Program-made: the position numbers and the translations under genes
Source of the DNA: an uncultured Clostridia bacterium
GTDB lineage: Bacteria; Bacillota; Clostridia; Christensenellales; Borkfalkiaceae
Assembly: GCA_944327625.1 (NCBI GenBank)
Contig: CALVHL010000016.1
Location: 1 to 40,199 of the forward strand
DNA length: 40,199 nt
Direction: 5' to 3'
In this document: in pieces, positions 14,491-22,509 of the stretch
Position numbering within the stretch: position 1 is the stretch's first letter
Layout of the letters: every line of letters starts with the position of its first letter
The notes under the pieces: generated by a model
Told to the model about the DNA's origin: nothing
The model's input: only the letters and a program-made list of their open reading frames with translations
Database searches by the model: none

Positions 14491-16302
14491 ATGGCACTTA
14501 CAAAGAATCAGAAAGTCCTCGATTTCGTCGAGCAGAGCGCCCAGCTTGCCTGCCCCGACAAGATCGTATGGATCGACGGCTCCCAGGCACAGATTGACGA
14601 GCTGAGAAAAGAGGCCGTAACGAGCGGCGAGCTCATCAAGCTCAACCAGTCACTTCTCCCCGACTGCTACCTGCACAGAACCAAGGTCAACGACGTAGCG
14701 AGAGTCGAGGACAGAACTTTCATCTGCACCAAGAACAAGGAGGACGCAGGTCCTATCAACTATTGGATGGATCCCAAACAGGCTTACGAGCTCTGCTCTG
14801 AAATCGCCCGCGGCTCTATGAAGGGCAGGACGATGTACGTCATCCCCTATTCGATGGGCGTCGTAGGCAGCGATTTCGCAAGATACGGCATCGAAGTCAC
14901 CGACAGCATCTACGTCGTGCTCAATATGTGCATTATGACGAGAGTGGGCAAGAACGTGCTTGAAGCTATCGGCAAGGACGGCGAATTCATAAAGGGCTTC
15001 CACGCAAAGTGCAACGTAGAGGCCGAAAACAGATATATAATGCACTTCCCCGAGGATAATACGATTATCTCCGTCAACTCGGCTTACGGCGGCAACGTAC
15101 TGCTCGGCAAAAAGTGCTTCGCGCTCCGCATTGCGTCCTACCTCGGCAAGAACGAGGGCTGGATGGCAGAGCACATGCTCATACTCGGCGTTACCTTCCC
15201 CGACGGCGACAAGAAGTACGTCGCGGCGGCATTCCCCTCGGCTTGCGGCAAGACCAACCTCGCAATGCTCATCCCCCCAAAGCACTACCTCGAAAAGGGA
15301 TATAAGATAGAGTGCGTGGGCGACGATATCGCGTGGATAAGGGTAGGCAACGACGGCAGACTCTGGGCGGTCAACCCCGAAAACGGCTTCTTCGGCGTTG
15401 CGCCCGGCACCAACGACCACTCTAACCCCAACGCGCTCGCGGCTACCAAGCGCGGCACTATATTCACCAACGTCGCGCTCAATACCGACGATATGACGGT
15501 TTGGTGGGAAGGGCTCAACAAGAACCTGCCCGAGCACTGCATCGACTGGACGGGCAAGCCCTGGAACCCCGCAAAGTTCGACAAGAAGGATAAGTCGACC
15601 TGCGCGGCGCACCCCAACTCCCGCTTCACCGCACCCGCACAGAACTGCCCCTGCGTTTCGCCCAGCTTTGACAGCAAGGACGGCGTTCCCCTTTCGGCAA
15701 TCATATTCGGCGGCAGAAGGGCGGGCACTACTCCCCTCGTATATCAGTCGAGAGATTGGAACCACGGCGTATTCGTCGGCTCGGCTATGAGCTCGGAGAC
15801 GACGGCGGCGGCTACCGGCGCGGTAGGCGTATTGAGGCACGATCCCATGGCGATGAAGCCCTTTACGGGATATCACATGGGCGATTATTTCCAGCACTGG
15901 ATCGACATGGGTAAGGTCGTCAAGAACCCCCCGAAGATCTTTAACGTCAACTGGTTCCGCCAGGACGAGGACGGCAACTTCATCTGGCCGGGCTTCGGCG
16001 ACAATATGAGGGTGCTTGAATGGATTTTGAAGCGCTGCGACGGCACGGTCGACGCGGACGAGACGGCTATCGGCTACGTTCCCAAGGCCGAGGACATCGA
16101 CATCACCGACCTCGACTATGAAATTGCGCCCGGCAAGAAGTTCGGTATTGACGACCTCAAAGATATCCTCGTCGTCGACAAGGCTAAGTGGGCTAAGGAA
16201 GCAGAGGAAATCGAAGGCTACTACACCAACACCATTAAGAGCCGCATTCCCGAAGAACTTACCGAGTGCCTTGAAACCCTCAAAAAGAACTGCGCAAAAT
16301 AA
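14491..16302 (+). CDS. pckG: phosphoenolpyruvate carboxykinase (GTP)
   Basis: PEPCK interconverts oxaloacetate and phosphoenolpyruvate with GTP/GDP; in anaerobes it often runs towards oxaloacetate to feed the reductive branch of the TCA cycle. The 603-residue length is normal for the GTP class. The kinase motif FPSACGKTNLAML (P-loop 251-257, with the hyper-reactive Cys252), ECVGDDIAW (metal-binding Asp278-279 region), AVNPENGFFGVAPGT and FGGRRAGTTPLVYQ with SAMSSETTAAATG downstream identify the GTP form rather than the ATP form. It has its own promoter, a strong Shine-Dalgarno and a terminator, so it appears monocistronic. The long open frame on the opposite strand is a mirror of its codon bias. 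Confidence 0.97.
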   Translation: MALTKNQKVLDFVEQSAQLACPDKIVWIDGSQAQIDELRKEAVTSGELIKLNQSLLPDCYLHRTKVNDVARVEDRTFICTKNKEDAGPINYWMDPKQAYELCSEIARGSMKGRTMYVIPYSMGVVGSDFARYGIEVTDSIYVVLNMCIMTRVGKNVLEAIGKDGEFIKGFHAKCNVEAENRYIMHFPEDNTIISVNSAYGGNVLLGKKCFALRIASYLGKNEGWMAEHMLILGVTFPDGDKKYVAAAFPSACGKTNLAMLIPPKHYLEKGYKIECVGDDIAWIRVGNDGRLWAVNPENGFFGVAPGTNDHSNPNALAATKRGTIFTNVALNTDDMTVWWEGLNKNLPEHCIDWTGKPWNPAKFDKKDKSTCAAHPNSRFTAPAQNCPCVSPSFDSKDGVPLSAIIFGGRRAGTTPLVYQSRDWNHGVFVGSAMSSETTAAATGAVGVLRHDPMAMKPFTGYHMGDYFQHWIDMGKVVKNPPKIFNVNWFRQDEDGNFIWPGFGDNMRVLEWILKRCDGTVDADETAIGYVPKAEDIDITDLDYEIAPGKKFGIDDLKDILVVDKAKWAKEAEEIEGYYTNTIKSRIPEELTECLETLKKNCAK

Positions 16303-16303
16303 T

Positions 16304-16870
16304 TGGTGGTGTGACCACAGCAGTAACGGGTGGTGCGGTAATGCGTAGGCGTTGCCTTAACCGCAATTGACCGCGATATATGCCGCAATCAACCATATAA
16401 AGTAATGACAAGCCCTCCCCTTTCGGGAGGGCTTAAATTTTGTCGGTTGGCGGTGCGAGTGGTGTGACCACAGCAAAGACAGTTGAGTAAGGCGTAACGA
16501 GTTGCGTTTGCGTTAAAACCACGGCGATAATGAGCGGTGCGACCGCAAAAAAGAGGGGCGGGAATTGCCTTATTCTTCCGATACGAAAGGGAACGCTGAA
16601 AACGCCCCAAAACGCGCGCCGTGCGCGCTTTCGCCCGCACCCCCGTAAAAGTTATAGGGCGGCGATAGAACGCGCGAAAATGCGCCCTTTTTTATCGCCC
16701 TGAACGGCGGCAACCTTTTCACCCTCAATCTCCCCTTAAATTTACAGCGGAGTAGAATTCTGCCGAAACTCCCACTCCCGCTCTTGCGGCGGCAATCGCC
16801 GCAAAGGGGTACGGACGGGCGGGCGGCAATCGCCGCAAAGGGGTACGCTCGGACGGGCGGCAATCGCCGC
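16304..16870. repeat. noncoding interval with two small repeat families
   Basis: TGGTGTGACCACAGCA occurs at about 16307 and again at about 16462, each an imperfect palindrome (GTGGT/ACCAC), with a decayed relative near 16536. Further right, GGCGGCAATCGCCGCAAAGG recurs with an exact 34-bp period (CAAT at 16793, 16827 and 16861), giving about 2.4 tandem units, each with a GCGG...CCGC hairpin. I see no gene between pckG and the XRE gene. Confidence 0.75.
16411..16440 (+). terminator. terminator of pckG
   Basis: AGCCCTCCC (16411-16419) pairs with GGGAGGGCT (16425-16433) around a 5-nt loop, then TAAATTTTGT. It is about 110 nt past the stop codon. Confidence 0.8.
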
Positions 16871-16954
16871 AGAATAACGCGCGGTTAAGGATAAATAAAA
16901 AAGCCGCCCCACGCGAAAGGGAAAGCGGTTACAAAGTAATAAACAAAAGCAGAA

Positions 16955-16977
16955 CGCCCGACAAATTATGTCGGGCG
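16955..16977 (-). terminator. hairpin after the XRE gene
   Basis: CGCCCGACA (16955-16963) pairs with TGTCGGGCG (16969-16977) around a 5-nt loop, 11 nt past the stop. The following minus-strand sequence TTCTGCTTTTGT is only moderately U-rich. Confidence 0.6.
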
Positions 16978-16987
16978 TAATTTCAGT

Positions 16988-17245
16988 TTACTGCAATTCG
17001 TTGTCACCGGGAATTTCGATCTGGTCGAAAACGGGATCATCCAAAAACTCTGACATTCTCATGTCAAGCGCATGGCAAATTCTGTAAAGAGTAGTCATGC
17101 TGATGCCTGCAACGCTTTTCGTTCTGAAAATGTTGCTGATGCTCTGCGACTTTACACCAGGTAAACTGCACAGCGTCTTCTTCTTCATGCCGCGTTGTTT
17201 GAGTATGGCGCCCAATCTTGCTGCCACTGCTTCTGTGATAGTCAT
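16988..17245 (-). CDS. small XRE-family helix-turn-helix regulator, 85 aa
   Basis: The protein starts MTITEAVAARLGAILKQRGM, and the five-helix HTH domain runs through KKKTLCSLPGVKSQSISNIF, where the recognition helix is expected, and ISMTTLYRICHALDMRMSEFLDD. It is close to the minimal length of stand-alone Cro/CI-like regulators and ends in an acidic tail. The turn between helices 2 and 3 (LPGVKSQ) is slightly unusual. It is isolated, with its own promoter and hairpin, and has no neighbouring toxin, phage or restriction gene, so its target is unknown. Confidence 0.85.
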   Translation of the reverse strand: MTITEAVAARLGAILKQRGMKKKTLCSLPGVKSQSISNIFRTKSVAGISMTTLYRICHALDMRMSEFLDDPVFDQIEIPGDNELQ

Positions 17246-17279
17246 TATGATTCATCTCCGTTTAGATTAAGTTATATTC

Positions 17280-17308
17280 ATTGTACCTTTTTTGCATAAA
17301 AATAGCAA
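17280..17308 (-). promoter_or_regulatory. promoter of the XRE gene
   Basis: TTGCTA (17308-17303), 17 nt, TACAAT (17285-17280) on the minus strand. GGAGATG precedes the ATG. Autoregulation is plausible but no operator is evident. Confidence 0.55.
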
Positions 17309-17793
17309 GCTTTTGAAGTGAAAATCAGTCAAAAAGTAGGCGAAAATTTTAATTTTTTTATAAAAATTCGATAAAAATAACAAAAATATTACTTTTATCA
17401 TAAAATTTTATTACACTTCCGACGGGTTTTCTTACAATTTAAGGGTGTGGAAATTTGCAATCTCGTACCGTTTTAATATGCGTTTTCGCATTTGACGCCC
17501 CTTTTCAGACTGACTTTTGCTCTTTAAGAGTAAGAAATTTTGCCTTCCGTCTGCCTTTTTCGGGCGGGCGGAAAACTGTTAACTTTTTTGCCGCCGCCAG
17601 CCGCCCGTTTTTGAGAAAAAACTTAAAAGCGGGTGTTCAGCCGACTGAACTTTTAACTTTTTTCCCCTCTCCGCCCTTTACGCTTTTTAGAAAAAACTTA
17701 AACGCGCCCCGCGTAAAATCAAACTGTCAACTTTTTTAAAAATACTTAAAGGTCGGCTATGCGGCTATTAAGTTTCCGCCCGTCGCCCCGATT
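17309..17793. other. AT-rich noncoding interval
   Basis: About 485 bp with no supportable gene. The left half is A/T-rich. The right half has three loosely similar segments (GAGAAAAAACTTAAAAGCGG, AGAAAAAACTTAAACGCGCC and AAAAATACTTAAAGGTC near 17612, 17690 and 17738), suggesting a decayed repeat. An open frame at 17455-17739 is phenylalanine-rich and lacks a ribosome binding site. Confidence 0.6.
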
Positions 17794-17828
17794 TAAAAAA
17801 AATAAAGGCGCGGCGAATTTCGCCGCGC
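17794..17828 (-). terminator. terminator of the rpmH-jag operon
   Basis: GCGCGGCGA (17808-17816) pairs with TCGCCGCGC (17820-17828). On the minus strand it is followed by CTTTATTTTTTTT. It starts 17 nt after the jag stop. Confidence 0.88.
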
Positions 17829-17844
17829 TGTCGTTATGTCCTTA

Positions 17845-18732
17845 TTATTCCTCGTCGCCCGTCTTTGTCTCTGCGGGTGCCTGAGTTGCCGCTTCTGCAT
17901 TTGCCGCGCCGCTGTTGCCGAGGAAGGTGCCGAAGTGTATTTCCTTCTTGCCGCGGGGACGGGAAGACGAACTTCTCGGCGCAGAACTTCTGTCGCGCCT
18001 GTCGCCCTTATCGCCGCGACGGCGGTCGCGCTTTTCGCCCCTCTCGCTCCTCTCGCCGTCCTTGGGCTTGCCGCGGAATTCGCCGCGCTTGCCGCCCTTT
18101 CTGCCCTCGTAGGGCTTTTCGTTATTGGGTATGATTACGACGAACCTTGCGGGCTCTTTGCCGCTCGAAACCGTCTTTACGTCGGGGTTTTCGATGAGCG
18201 CAGAATGAATTATGCGCCTCTCGTAGGGGTTCATGGGCTCTAATGTAACCCTTCTCTGTCTCTCCACCGCCTTTTTAGCCAGCCTTTCGGCGAGCTCCGT
18301 CAGCGTCTTTTCCCTGCCTGCGCGATAGTTCTCGCAGTCGACGACGACCTTCTTGTATTCTTCCCTGCCGATATTTGCGACCGCGCCCGCAAGACACTGC
18401 ACCGCGTCGAGTATTTCGCCGTGCCTGCCTATTACCTTGTTGCTGTCCGTCGAGGTGACGTTGATTTCGATCTTGTCGTCCTCGGAGACTATTTCGGCAA
18501 CCGCGCTGACGCCGAGAATATTCATAAGTCCGTCGATGAATTCCACCGCCCTCGCGCCGTCGGAGAGCTTCTTTACTACCTTTACCTTTGCCTTGACGGA
18601 GCCGAAAAGCTTTTTCTTGCCTTCTTCGAGTACGGTTATTTCGGCCTGGTCTTCCGTAATTCTGAGATCCTCCAGAGCGAGGTCTATCGCCTCGCGGACG
18701 GTCTTTCCGAGATATACATTTCTGTCTTCCAT
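17845..18732 (-). CDS. jag: Jag/KhpB RNA-binding protein with long basic tail
   Basis: Jag (SpoIIIJ-associated, KhpB/EloR) is an RNA-binding protein encoded next to yidC and linked to cell elongation and sporulation in Gram-positives. The 295-residue protein has the Jag-N domain (1-52, with KKLFGSVKAKVKV), a KH domain with GRHG at 102-105, and an R3H domain (about 139-202: EKTLTELAERLAKKAVE, then NPYERRIIHSAL). An unusual tail of about 90 residues follows, rich in Arg, Lys, Gly, Asp and Ser. Most homologues end soon after R3H. It is the last gene of the operon, 26 nt after yidC. Confidence 0.93.
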   Translation of the reverse strand: MEDRNVYLGKTVREAIDLALEDLRITEDQAEITVLEEGKKKLFGSVKAKVKVVKKLSDGARAVEFIDGLMNILGVSAVAEIVSEDDKIEINVTSTDSNKVIGRHGEILDAVQCLAGAVANIGREEYKKVVVDCENYRAGREKTLTELAERLAKKAVERQRRVTLEPMNPYERRIIHSALIENPDVKTVSSGKEPARFVVIIPNNEKPYEGRKGGKRGEFRGKPKDGERSERGEKRDRRRGDKGDRRDRSSAPRSSSSRPRGKKEIHFGTFLGNSGAANAEAATQAPAETKTGDEE

Positions 18733-18758
18733 ATTATCTCCTAAAATATTGAAATAAT

Positions 18759-20087
18759 TTACTTTGTCTTTTTGCCCTTGGTCGTGCGGTCGAAACCCTG
18801 CATGCTTATCTCCCGCTCCTTCTTCTTGAAGCTTACGTCGACGAGCTTATTGATTATGAGGGTGGTCAGTATGCTGTATATGGTATTGGTTATCATGTAC
18901 ACCGAGAAGGACGCGCTGTAAAAGAACGAGAAGAAGCCGTAGATTATGGGCATCATAATCATCATCGTCTTTGTCGTCCTTGCGCCGCTGCCGTCGACCG
19001 TGCTCAGATCGTTCATCGACTTATTCGAGCGCATGGAGATGAACTGCTGCAACAGCATGAAGCCTATCGACAATACTATGAGTATGAAATAGCCGTTATA
19101 CGTCTCTTTCTGCTCGTCGAGGGCGGCGGTGACTTTATTGTAAGAGGTCCTGTAATCTTCGCTTATGTTCGCCTTGGTTATCGTCGACTTGAACTTGTCG
19201 AAGTCGGGAATTTCCCTGTTGAGCGTGCTGTCGGGATACCACAGGTTCTTAACCCAGAGGAAGCTGTCGTTGTGTTCGATATAGTATTCCTTGACCTGCT
19301 GCGCCGCCGGTTCTTCGAGATAGTAGCTGACGAGCGTCAGTCTTAAAGATTCCGCCGTGACCGTCAGTTCGCCGTTCTCCCTCTCGTTTACGAGCGCAAG
19401 CGAGAAGTCGGTGCCGTAGCCGGGCGTGCTCTCCTTATACTCTTTCGCGAGCGCGGAGAATACTTCGTCCTCGGAAAGCGTCACATAAGAAGAATTGCCC
19501 TCGCCTTTTTCGGCGTTGTAGGTGTCTGCAAAGCGGGTATAGTCCACCTTATAGTCGGTCTCGCCGTCGTTTTCCACCTCTATGAGGAAGCCGCTATTTT
19601 CTTCTTCGTCATAGACGTAGGTTGCGACCACGCCGTTATAGACCTTGACGAGGTTGTTGTAGGTGCTGAGGTTTGCGTACTGCGAATAGGTGCTGAACGC
19701 GTTGAATACGACGATGAATATGACGAGCGAGATGAGCATGGGGACGCAGGCGGCGAATGCCGAATAGCCGCTCTTTTTCTGCAGCTCCATGACCTTCTGG
19801 TTATACATCTGCTTGTCGTTGGCGTACTGCTTTTGCAGTTTTTCCATCTGCGGCCGCATCTTCTCCATGATGAGCGACTGCTTCTTGGTCTTAACCCTCG
19901 AATATATGTCGAAGGGCAGAACGACCGTCTTTAAGATGAGCGTAAAGACAATAATGCCCACGCCGACTATGCCTATGCCCTCGATGAGTATTCTTATGAG
20001 CTTACCTATTAAATTGAGGGTAATGGGATCGATTTCCTTTACGCCGTAACCCAAGGAGCCGACCGATTGCGCTAATAAATTCAACAT
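18759..20087 (-). CDS. yidC: membrane protein insertase YidC/SpoIIIJ with a large inserted domain
   Basis: YidC inserts membrane proteins alone or with Sec; in spore formers a homologue (SpoIIIJ) is needed in the forespore. The 442-residue protein has a first helix (about 32-57), the cytoplasmic hairpin (MEKMRPQMEKLQKQYANDKQ, 75-94) and a second helix (109-132). Then comes an extra soluble region of about 140 residues (135-275), before the conserved FLWVKNLWYPDS (276-287) and the last helices. The positively charged residue in the hydrophilic groove, usually Arg in Bacillus-type proteins, appears to be Lys53. No lipobox is seen at the N-terminus. It follows yidD by 17 nt. Confidence 0.94.
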   Translation of the reverse strand: MLNLLAQSVGSLGYGVKEIDPITLNLIGKLIRILIEGIGIVGVGIIVFTLILKTVVLPFDIYSRVKTKKQSLIMEKMRPQMEKLQKQYANDKQMYNQKVMELQKKSGYSAFAACVPMLISLVIFIVVFNAFSTYSQYANLSTYNNLVKVYNGVVATYVYDEEENSGFLIEVENDGETDYKVDYTRFADTYNAEKGEGNSSYVTLSEDEVFSALAKEYKESTPGYGTDFSLALVNERENGELTVTAESLRLTLVSYYLEEPAAQQVKEYYIEHNDSFLWVKNLWYPDSTLNREIPDFDKFKSTITKANISEDYRTSYNKVTAALDEQKETYNGYFILIVLSIGFMLLQQFISMRSNKSMNDLSTVDGSGARTTKTMMIMMPIIYGFFSFFYSASFSVYMITNTIYSILTTLIINKLVDVSFKKKEREISMQGFDRTTKGKKTK

Positions 20088-20104
20088 TTAACTTCTTTTT
20101 GAGG

Positions 20105-20383
20105 TCAGTAGACCCATTTAACCTTAAAATGATTTTCCAAAGCGGGATCGTAACCGCCGCGGGAAAGCGGGTTGCACCTTAAAATGCGCCACAGCCCTAA
20201 AATCACCCCCGCGAAAAAACCGAGATTGTTAATCGACCTGAGGGTATATTCCGAACAGGTGGGCGTATAAAGGCAGGTATGCCGCGAAAGCCTTTTCTGA
20301 TACAGCACGATGAGGTGCATGGTGATGACTTTGAGCGGGTTATTGCTTATAAACCGCTTTATCGCGCGCACGAGCTTATTCAT
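20105..20383 (-). CDS. yidD: YidD family membrane protein insertion efficiency factor
   Basis: The 92-residue protein starts MNKLVRAIKRF and has the family core YQKRLSRHTCLYTPTCSEYT, with the three conserved cysteines of the family, followed by GLWRILRCNPLSRGGYDP. YidD proteins are thought to sit at the inner membrane face and help YidC-dependent insertion. The gene overlaps the end of rnpA by 4 nt and precedes yidC, the standard order. Confidence 0.96.
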   Translation of the reverse strand: MNKLVRAIKRFISNNPLKVITMHLIVLYQKRLSRHTCLYTPTCSEYTLRSINNLGFFAGVILGLWRILRCNPLSRGGYDPALENHFKVKWVY

Positions 20384-20697
20384 TTCTGCATTCTCCGGAA
20401 AGCCGAAAGAAGGCTTGCCCTGAAATCGTCGAAGCTGTAGCTTTCCGCAACCTTGGGCATTATCACGACCGTGCAGGTAAAGGGCAGTTTATCCATACAT
20501 TCTGAAAACGCCGCCCTTATGAGCCGCTTTATTCTGTTGCGCCTGACGGCCTTGCCGTGCTTTTTGGACAGGGCTATGCCCATAACCGTCTCGTCAGACG
20601 GAATGTACAATATAGTGAGATAAGGGGAAAAGACCTTTTTCCCCTTTCTGAACAATATGTTGAAGTCCCTGTTCTTCTTTAATCTTCTATACTGCAT
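20380..20697 (-). CDS. rnpA: ribonuclease P protein component
   Basis: RnpA binds the RNase P RNA and helps 5' maturation of tRNAs. The 105-residue protein opens MQYRRLKKNRDFNILFRKGK and carries the family's RNR motif in KKHGKAVRRNRIKRLIRAAF (about 45-64). It begins 28 nt after the rpmH stop and overlaps yidD, the conserved rpmH-rnpA-yidD arrangement. Confidence 0.96.
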   Translation of the reverse strand: MQYRRLKKNRDFNILFRKGKKVFSPYLTILYIPSDETVMGIALSKKHGKAVRRNRIKRLIRAAFSECMDKLPFTCTVVIMPKVAESYSFDDFRASLLSAFRRMQK

Positions 20698-20725
20698 TTA
20701 GCGTTAGGGCTTTATGCCTTGCGTT

Positions 20726-20860
20726 TTAAGCGCTCAGCTTCTTTCTGCCCTTGTTTCTTCTTCTTTTAAGTACCTTTCTGCCTGCGGTAGAGGCCATTCT
20801 CTTTCTGAAACCGTGAACCTTGCTTCTCTGCCTCTTTTTGGGTTGATAAGTTCTTTTCAT
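20726..20860 (-). CDS. rpmH: 50S ribosomal protein L34, 44 aa
   Basis: The translation [18 protein letters not shown] continues into [20 protein letters not shown] and ends KLSA: a typical bL34 with the MKRTYQP start and the full 44-residue length. GGGAG precedes the ATG. It is first in the rpmH-rnpA-yidD-yidC-jag operon. Its usual divergent neighbour, dnaA, is not there; dnaN lies 94 nt upstream on the same strand instead. Confidence 0.97.
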   Translation of the reverse strand: MKRTYQPKKRQRSKVHGFRKRMASTAGRKVLKRRRNKGRKKLSA

Positions 20861-20954
20861 TGTCTTTTTAACTCCCGTTTGTTTAATTTATATTTTTTTA
20901 ATTTCAAGCAAAAATATATGCGTAAACTATTTTACCTTTTTTTACGCCGCTAAG

Positions 20955-22061
20955 TCAAGCATTATTGGACGTCCTTACGGGTAAAATTAAGTAAAGCACG
21001 TCTTTATTTTGTTTATTTTCGCATATAAACGGCTGAACGCTGTTGTTGAAGGACAAAACTATCTCGTCCTCCGAAAGCGCGTTGATGGCGTCGGTTATGA
21101 ACTTTGAATTCATGGCTATTTTGAGATCCTTGCCCTCGAGCTCTGCCTTTACGGGCTCGTTGACCTTGCCTATCTCGGAATTGGAGGAGATCTCCACCTT
21201 GCCCTGCGAAATGTCGAGTATGATGAGGCTGTTCTTGTCGCCCCTGACGAGTATCGCCGCCCTCTCTATCGAGGCTTTCAGAAGCTCCCTGTCGACGGTT
21301 ACGGTCGTTATGAACGCCTTTGGAATGATGTTTTCCTTCTTGATGAAGTCGCCGTTGTAGAGGCAGGAGGTCAGAATGGTATCGTCGACGCAGACGAGCA
21401 ATACGCCCTTCTGCACCTTAATCTGCGTTTCTCCCTCTCCCTCGGGCAGCATCTTCTCTATCTCCTTGAGCGTGCGGGCGGGGCAGACTATCTCCATGTC
21501 CGAAGTGCTGCCGACTACCGTGCCGCGGGCGGTTGCCAGGCGGAAGCCGTCGAGCGCGGTTGCCGTTATTTCGTTGCCCTTTATGACCAGCTGGCAGCCT
21601 TTAAGAATGGGGCGTGAATCGTCGGCGGCGCAGCAGAAAGTCGTCGCGTTTATCAGCCGCTTGAATTCCTCCGTGGCAATGGTGAAGCTGTTTTCGTTGA
21701 CGTCGACGAAGATATTGGGGAAATCTTCCGCGCCGAGCACCTGCATGGATGTCTGGCTGTCGGCGTAGACTATGTCCATCTTGTTGTCGTTGACCTCGAT
21801 TGTAAGCTGTACGCCCTCAAGCTTTTTGATGAAGTCGGAAAAATACTTGCCGGGAACGCAGACGTCGCCTTCCTCGTAGATCTCTGCCTTTATCTTCTTC
21901 TGAATGGTCATCTCGCCGTCGGTGGCGGTGAGAATGAGGCTGTCTATTCTTGCGGTTATCTTTATACATTCCATTACGGGAACGGTTGTGCGGGTTGCGC
22001 AGGCCTTAACTACTTTTAAGACCGCGTCGGATAAATCGAGACCGTCGCAGACGAATTTCAT
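20955..22061 (-). CDS. dnaN: DNA polymerase III beta subunit (sliding clamp)
   Basis: DnaN is the ring-shaped processivity clamp of the replicase. The 368-residue protein has the three repeated clamp domains: domain 1 starts MKFVCDGLDLSDAVLKVVKA, domain 2 contains RPILKGCQLVIKGNEITATA, and the end LYLILPVRTSNNA carries the conserved LPVR near the hydrophobic groove that binds clamp partners. GGGGA precedes the ATG. It is normally downstream of dnaA; here no dnaA is visible and the gene runs away from rsmG towards rpmH. The upstream DNA looks like an origin. Confidence 0.97.
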   Translation of the reverse strand: MKFVCDGLDLSDAVLKVVKACATRTTVPVMECIKITARIDSLILTATDGEMTIQKKIKAEIYEEGDVCVPGKYFSDFIKKLEGVQLTIEVNDNKMDIVYADSQTSMQVLGAEDFPNIFVDVNENSFTIATEEFKRLINATTFCCAADDSRPILKGCQLVIKGNEITATALDGFRLATARGTVVGSTSDMEIVCPARTLKEIEKMLPEGEGETQIKVQKGVLLVCVDDTILTSCLYNGDFIKKENIIPKAFITTVTVDRELLKASIERAAILVRGDKNSLIILDISQGKVEISSNSEIGKVNEPVKAELEGKDLKIAMNSKFITDAINALSEDEIVLSFNNSVQPFICENKQNKDVLYLILPVRTSNNA

Positions 22062-22083
22062 ACTTTTATTCCCCTTTTTTGCT

Positions 22084-22440
22084 TGATGATAAGTATTTAT
22101 TATTATTTATTTATATTTTCAGAGGTAGTATTATTATTAGGCGCGGTTGAATTGTTTATAACTTTTAAGTCGCGCCCTCCGTACAGACAATATAATACCA
22201 AAAAAGGGCGTGGAATGCAACAAAATAAGCCTTATTTGAGCATTTAAAAAGTGAAAATTGCCCGACGGGTTATCGACAGAATATGTCGGTAACTCTGATG
22301 ATAACCTGTTGAAAACGCGCCGCGAAAATGTTGAGAAGTGTATAACTTTTTGCCGCGCAAAATGTCGGACGGCGGCGGAATTTGTAATTTTTGATAAAAA
22401 AGAAAAGTTATTGACAGCAAATTGTCAACAGTGCATAACT
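22084..22440. other. candidate replication origin (oriC) upstream of dnaN
   Basis: On the minus strand, towards dnaN, the order is: a DnaA-box-like TTATAAACA (22161-22153), a GC-rich spacer (22152-22141), trinucleotides TAA-TAA-TAA-TAC-TAC (22139-22125), then an AT-rich stretch (22119-22084). That is the order of the DnaA-box / DnaA-trio unwinding module known in Bacillus subtilis. To its right lie more 9-mers: TTATCGACA (22270-22278), TTATTGACA (22408-22416), and on the minus strand TTATACACT (22345-22337) and TTATGCACT (22438-22430). Transcription diverges here (dnaN left, rsmG right). None of the boxes is the canonical TTATCCACA. Confidence 0.6.
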
Positions 22441-22473
22441 TTTATAAACTTTTTAACAATTTGAAAAATGAGG

Positions 22474-22502
22474 TTGAAAATTGCTAAATTATATGTTAAA
22501 AT
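22474..22502 (+). promoter_or_regulatory. promoter of rsmG
   Basis: TTGAAA (22474-22479), 17 nt, TAAAAT (22497-22502). The -10 box lies 7 nt before the ATG at 22510, so the transcript would start at or just before the start codon. Confidence 0.6.
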
Positions 22503-22509
22503 GGTCGGG

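Noticed and set aside
14650-15897. Long minus-strand open frame opposite pckG
   Set aside because: It lies entirely inside a clear PEP carboxykinase gene and reflects codon bias; the translation has no recognisable domain.
17455-17739. Plus-strand open frame of 94 codons
   Set aside because: It is Phe/Arg-rich, without a Shine-Dalgarno, in an AT-rich spacer with decayed repeats.
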